Source: Spirochaetaceae bacterium (GTDB lineage: Bacteria; Spirochaetota; Spirochaetia; SZUA-6; RPPD01). From it: a DNA stretch of 7,151 nucleotides. Under the pieces are notes generated by a model, which did no database searches, was not told the origin of the DNA, and saw nothing but the letters and a program-made list of their open reading frames with translations. Location: NCBI GenBank assembly GCA_003818675.1, contig RPPD01000107.1, positions 1 to 7,151 on the forward strand. Direction: 5' to 3'. The position numbers were made by a program, and so were the translations under genes. Numbering within the stretch: position 1 is the first letter of the stretch; every line of letters begins with the position of its first letter. Below are positions 6,310-7,151 of the stretch, piece after piece.

Positions 6310-7151
6310 ATGCGCAAAAACGCGAAAATATATATTGCAGGACACAAGGGCATGGTCGGAACAGCCATTGTCCGCAAGCTGCAGGATTTGGGCTACGATA
6401 ACATCCTGACGCGTTCGAAACAGGAACTGGATTTGCGCGATCAGAATGCGGTAAACCGGTTTTTCAGTGACGAACAGCCGGAATACGTGTTTTTGGCGGC
6501 TGCGCGCGTCGGCGGCATTATGGCAAATTCCACCTATGGTGCGGATTTCATCTATGATAACCTGGCGATCACAATGAATGTCATAAAGGCTTCTTTTGCG
6601 GGCGGAGTTAAGAAATTGCTCAATTTCGGTTCTTCCTGCATGTATCCCAGGCTCGCGCCCCAACCCATGAAGGAGGAATACCTTCTCACGGGTCCCGTGG
6701 AGCCCACAAGTGAACCATATGCGATCGCAAAAATATCTGCCACCAAGCTTTGCAGATATTTCAATGAGCAACACGGTACTAATTTCATATCGGTTTTGCC
6801 CACAAACCTGTATGGGCCAAATGACAATTTCGACCTCAGCGTCTCCCACGTTATGCCAGCGCTGATCAGGAAGCTTCTTGACGCGAAAAAAGCAAATGCA
6901 CCTCACATTACTAATTGGGGAGACGGCAGTCCAAAACGGGAGTTCATGTATATCGATGACCTTGCAGATGCCGTCATTTTCCTGATGGAACGATTTGATT
7001 ACAAGGATATCGGTGAGGTAGTGAATGTCGGGACCGGGGACGAGGTTGCGATCCGGGATTTGGTAGAATTGATAGCCGAGATTGTCGGGTATAGGGGTGA
7101 ACTGCAATGGGACTTTGCCAAACCCAATGGCGCGCCGAGAAAATTGCTCGA
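6310..7151 (+). CDS. fcl: GDP-L-fucose synthase (GMER)-type epimerase/reductase, 3'-truncated by the window edge
   Basis: 280 codons of an extended SDR of the GDP-4-keto-6-deoxymannose 3,5-epimerase/4-reductase family (Fcl/WcaG), open to the last base. The usual length is about 310-320 aa, so only the C-terminal end is missing. AGHKGMVG (10-17) is the nucleotide-binding motif. The catalytic triad is Ser108 or Ser109, Tyr137 and Lys141 (YAIAK). Both epimerisation acid/base residues known in E. coli GMER (Cys109, His179) are present as Cys110 in SSCMYP and His180 in SHVMPAL. It should therefore be a full epimerase/reductase, not a reductase-only variant. NLYGPNDNFD and EFMYIDDLADA fit the family. 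The substrate is a GDP-4-keto-6-deoxy sugar: hexose, giving GDP-L-fucose or colitose-like sugars, or heptose as in Campylobacter capsule pathways if HddA here makes heptose. No gmd-like dehydratase is in view. Confidence 0.9.
   Translation, partial: MRKNAKIYIAGHKGMVGTAIVRKLQDLGYDNILTRSKQELDLRDQNAVNRFFSDEQPEYVFLAAARVGGIMANSTYGADFIYDNLAITMNVIKASFAGGVKKLLNFGSSCMYPRLAPQPMKEEYLLTGPVEPTSEPYAIAKISATKLCRYFNEQHGTNFISVLPTNLYGPNDNFDLSVSHVMPALIRKLLDAKKANAPHITNWGDGSPKREFMYIDDLADAVIFLMERFDYKDIGEVVNVGTGDEVAIRDLVELIAEIVGYRGELQWDFAKPNGAPRKLL

Noticed and set aside
5755..7107. 450-codon open frame on the minus strand
   Set aside because: It lies antisense across the radical SAM and GMER genes, both with clear family motifs, and its translation shows no recognisable domain. 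It is a compositional shadow.
1..7151. CRISPR arrays, tRNA/rRNA, insertion sequences, attachment sites
   Set aside because: The window is almost fully coding with gaps of at most 32 nt; no repeat arrays, RNA-gene signatures, transposase genes or terminal repeats were seen.

Overview
The window is one unbroken run of seven same-strand genes. The outer two (GHMP kinase and GDP-fucose synthase-type SDR) are cut by the window edges. Gaps are very short: 32, 15, a 4-nt overlap (or an 11-nt gap if the second gene uses an internal GTG), 5, 6 and 21 nt. Most starts have a purine-rich Shine-Dalgarno sequence. No promoter or terminator is evident inside, so this looks like the interior of a single operon. 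All recognisable products are nucleotide-sugar or sugar enzymes. There is no glycosyltransferase, flippase or polymerase here, so this is the sugar-precursor module of a larger surface-polysaccharide (O-antigen, capsule or S-layer glycan) locus. Base composition looks moderate by eye. The sequence suggests a bacterium, most plausibly Gram-negative or environmental/anaerobic given the cobalamin radical SAM enzyme, but nothing fixes the taxon.

Layout: 1-846, C-terminal part of an HddA-type GHMP sugar kinase (heptose-phosphate kinase of the GDP-heptose branch). 879-2039, PLP-dependent ColD-type sugar 3-dehydratase with His188 where aminotransferases have the PLP lysine. 2055-2993, extended SDR, probably an epimerase or ketoreductase. 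2990-3844 and 3850-4809, two-subunit (split) transketolase. 4816-6288, cobalamin-binding-domain radical SAM enzyme. 6310 to the window end, GDP-L-fucose synthase (GMER)-type epimerase/reductase without its C-terminus.

How they may work together (inference): HddA, ColD and GMER families all point to GDP-linked sugars. A 4,6-dehydratase outside the window would give a GDP-4-keto-6-deoxy sugar, which the ColD homologue could deoxygenate at C3. The split transketolase keeps its TPP machinery and catalytic Glu. By eye, however, it has lost several His/Ser positions that bind donor hydroxyls and phosphate in classical transketolases. It could therefore add a two-carbon ketol unit to the 4-keto sugar, with the SDR reducing the new ketone, much as YerE and YerF act in yersiniose synthesis with unrelated chemistry. 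The radical SAM enzyme could add a methyl group or otherwise edit the carbon skeleton. The plainer alternative is a dedicated transketolase supplying sedoheptulose 7-phosphate to the heptose branch. The branched or higher-carbon deoxysugar idea is the most interesting thing here, and it is a hypothesis.
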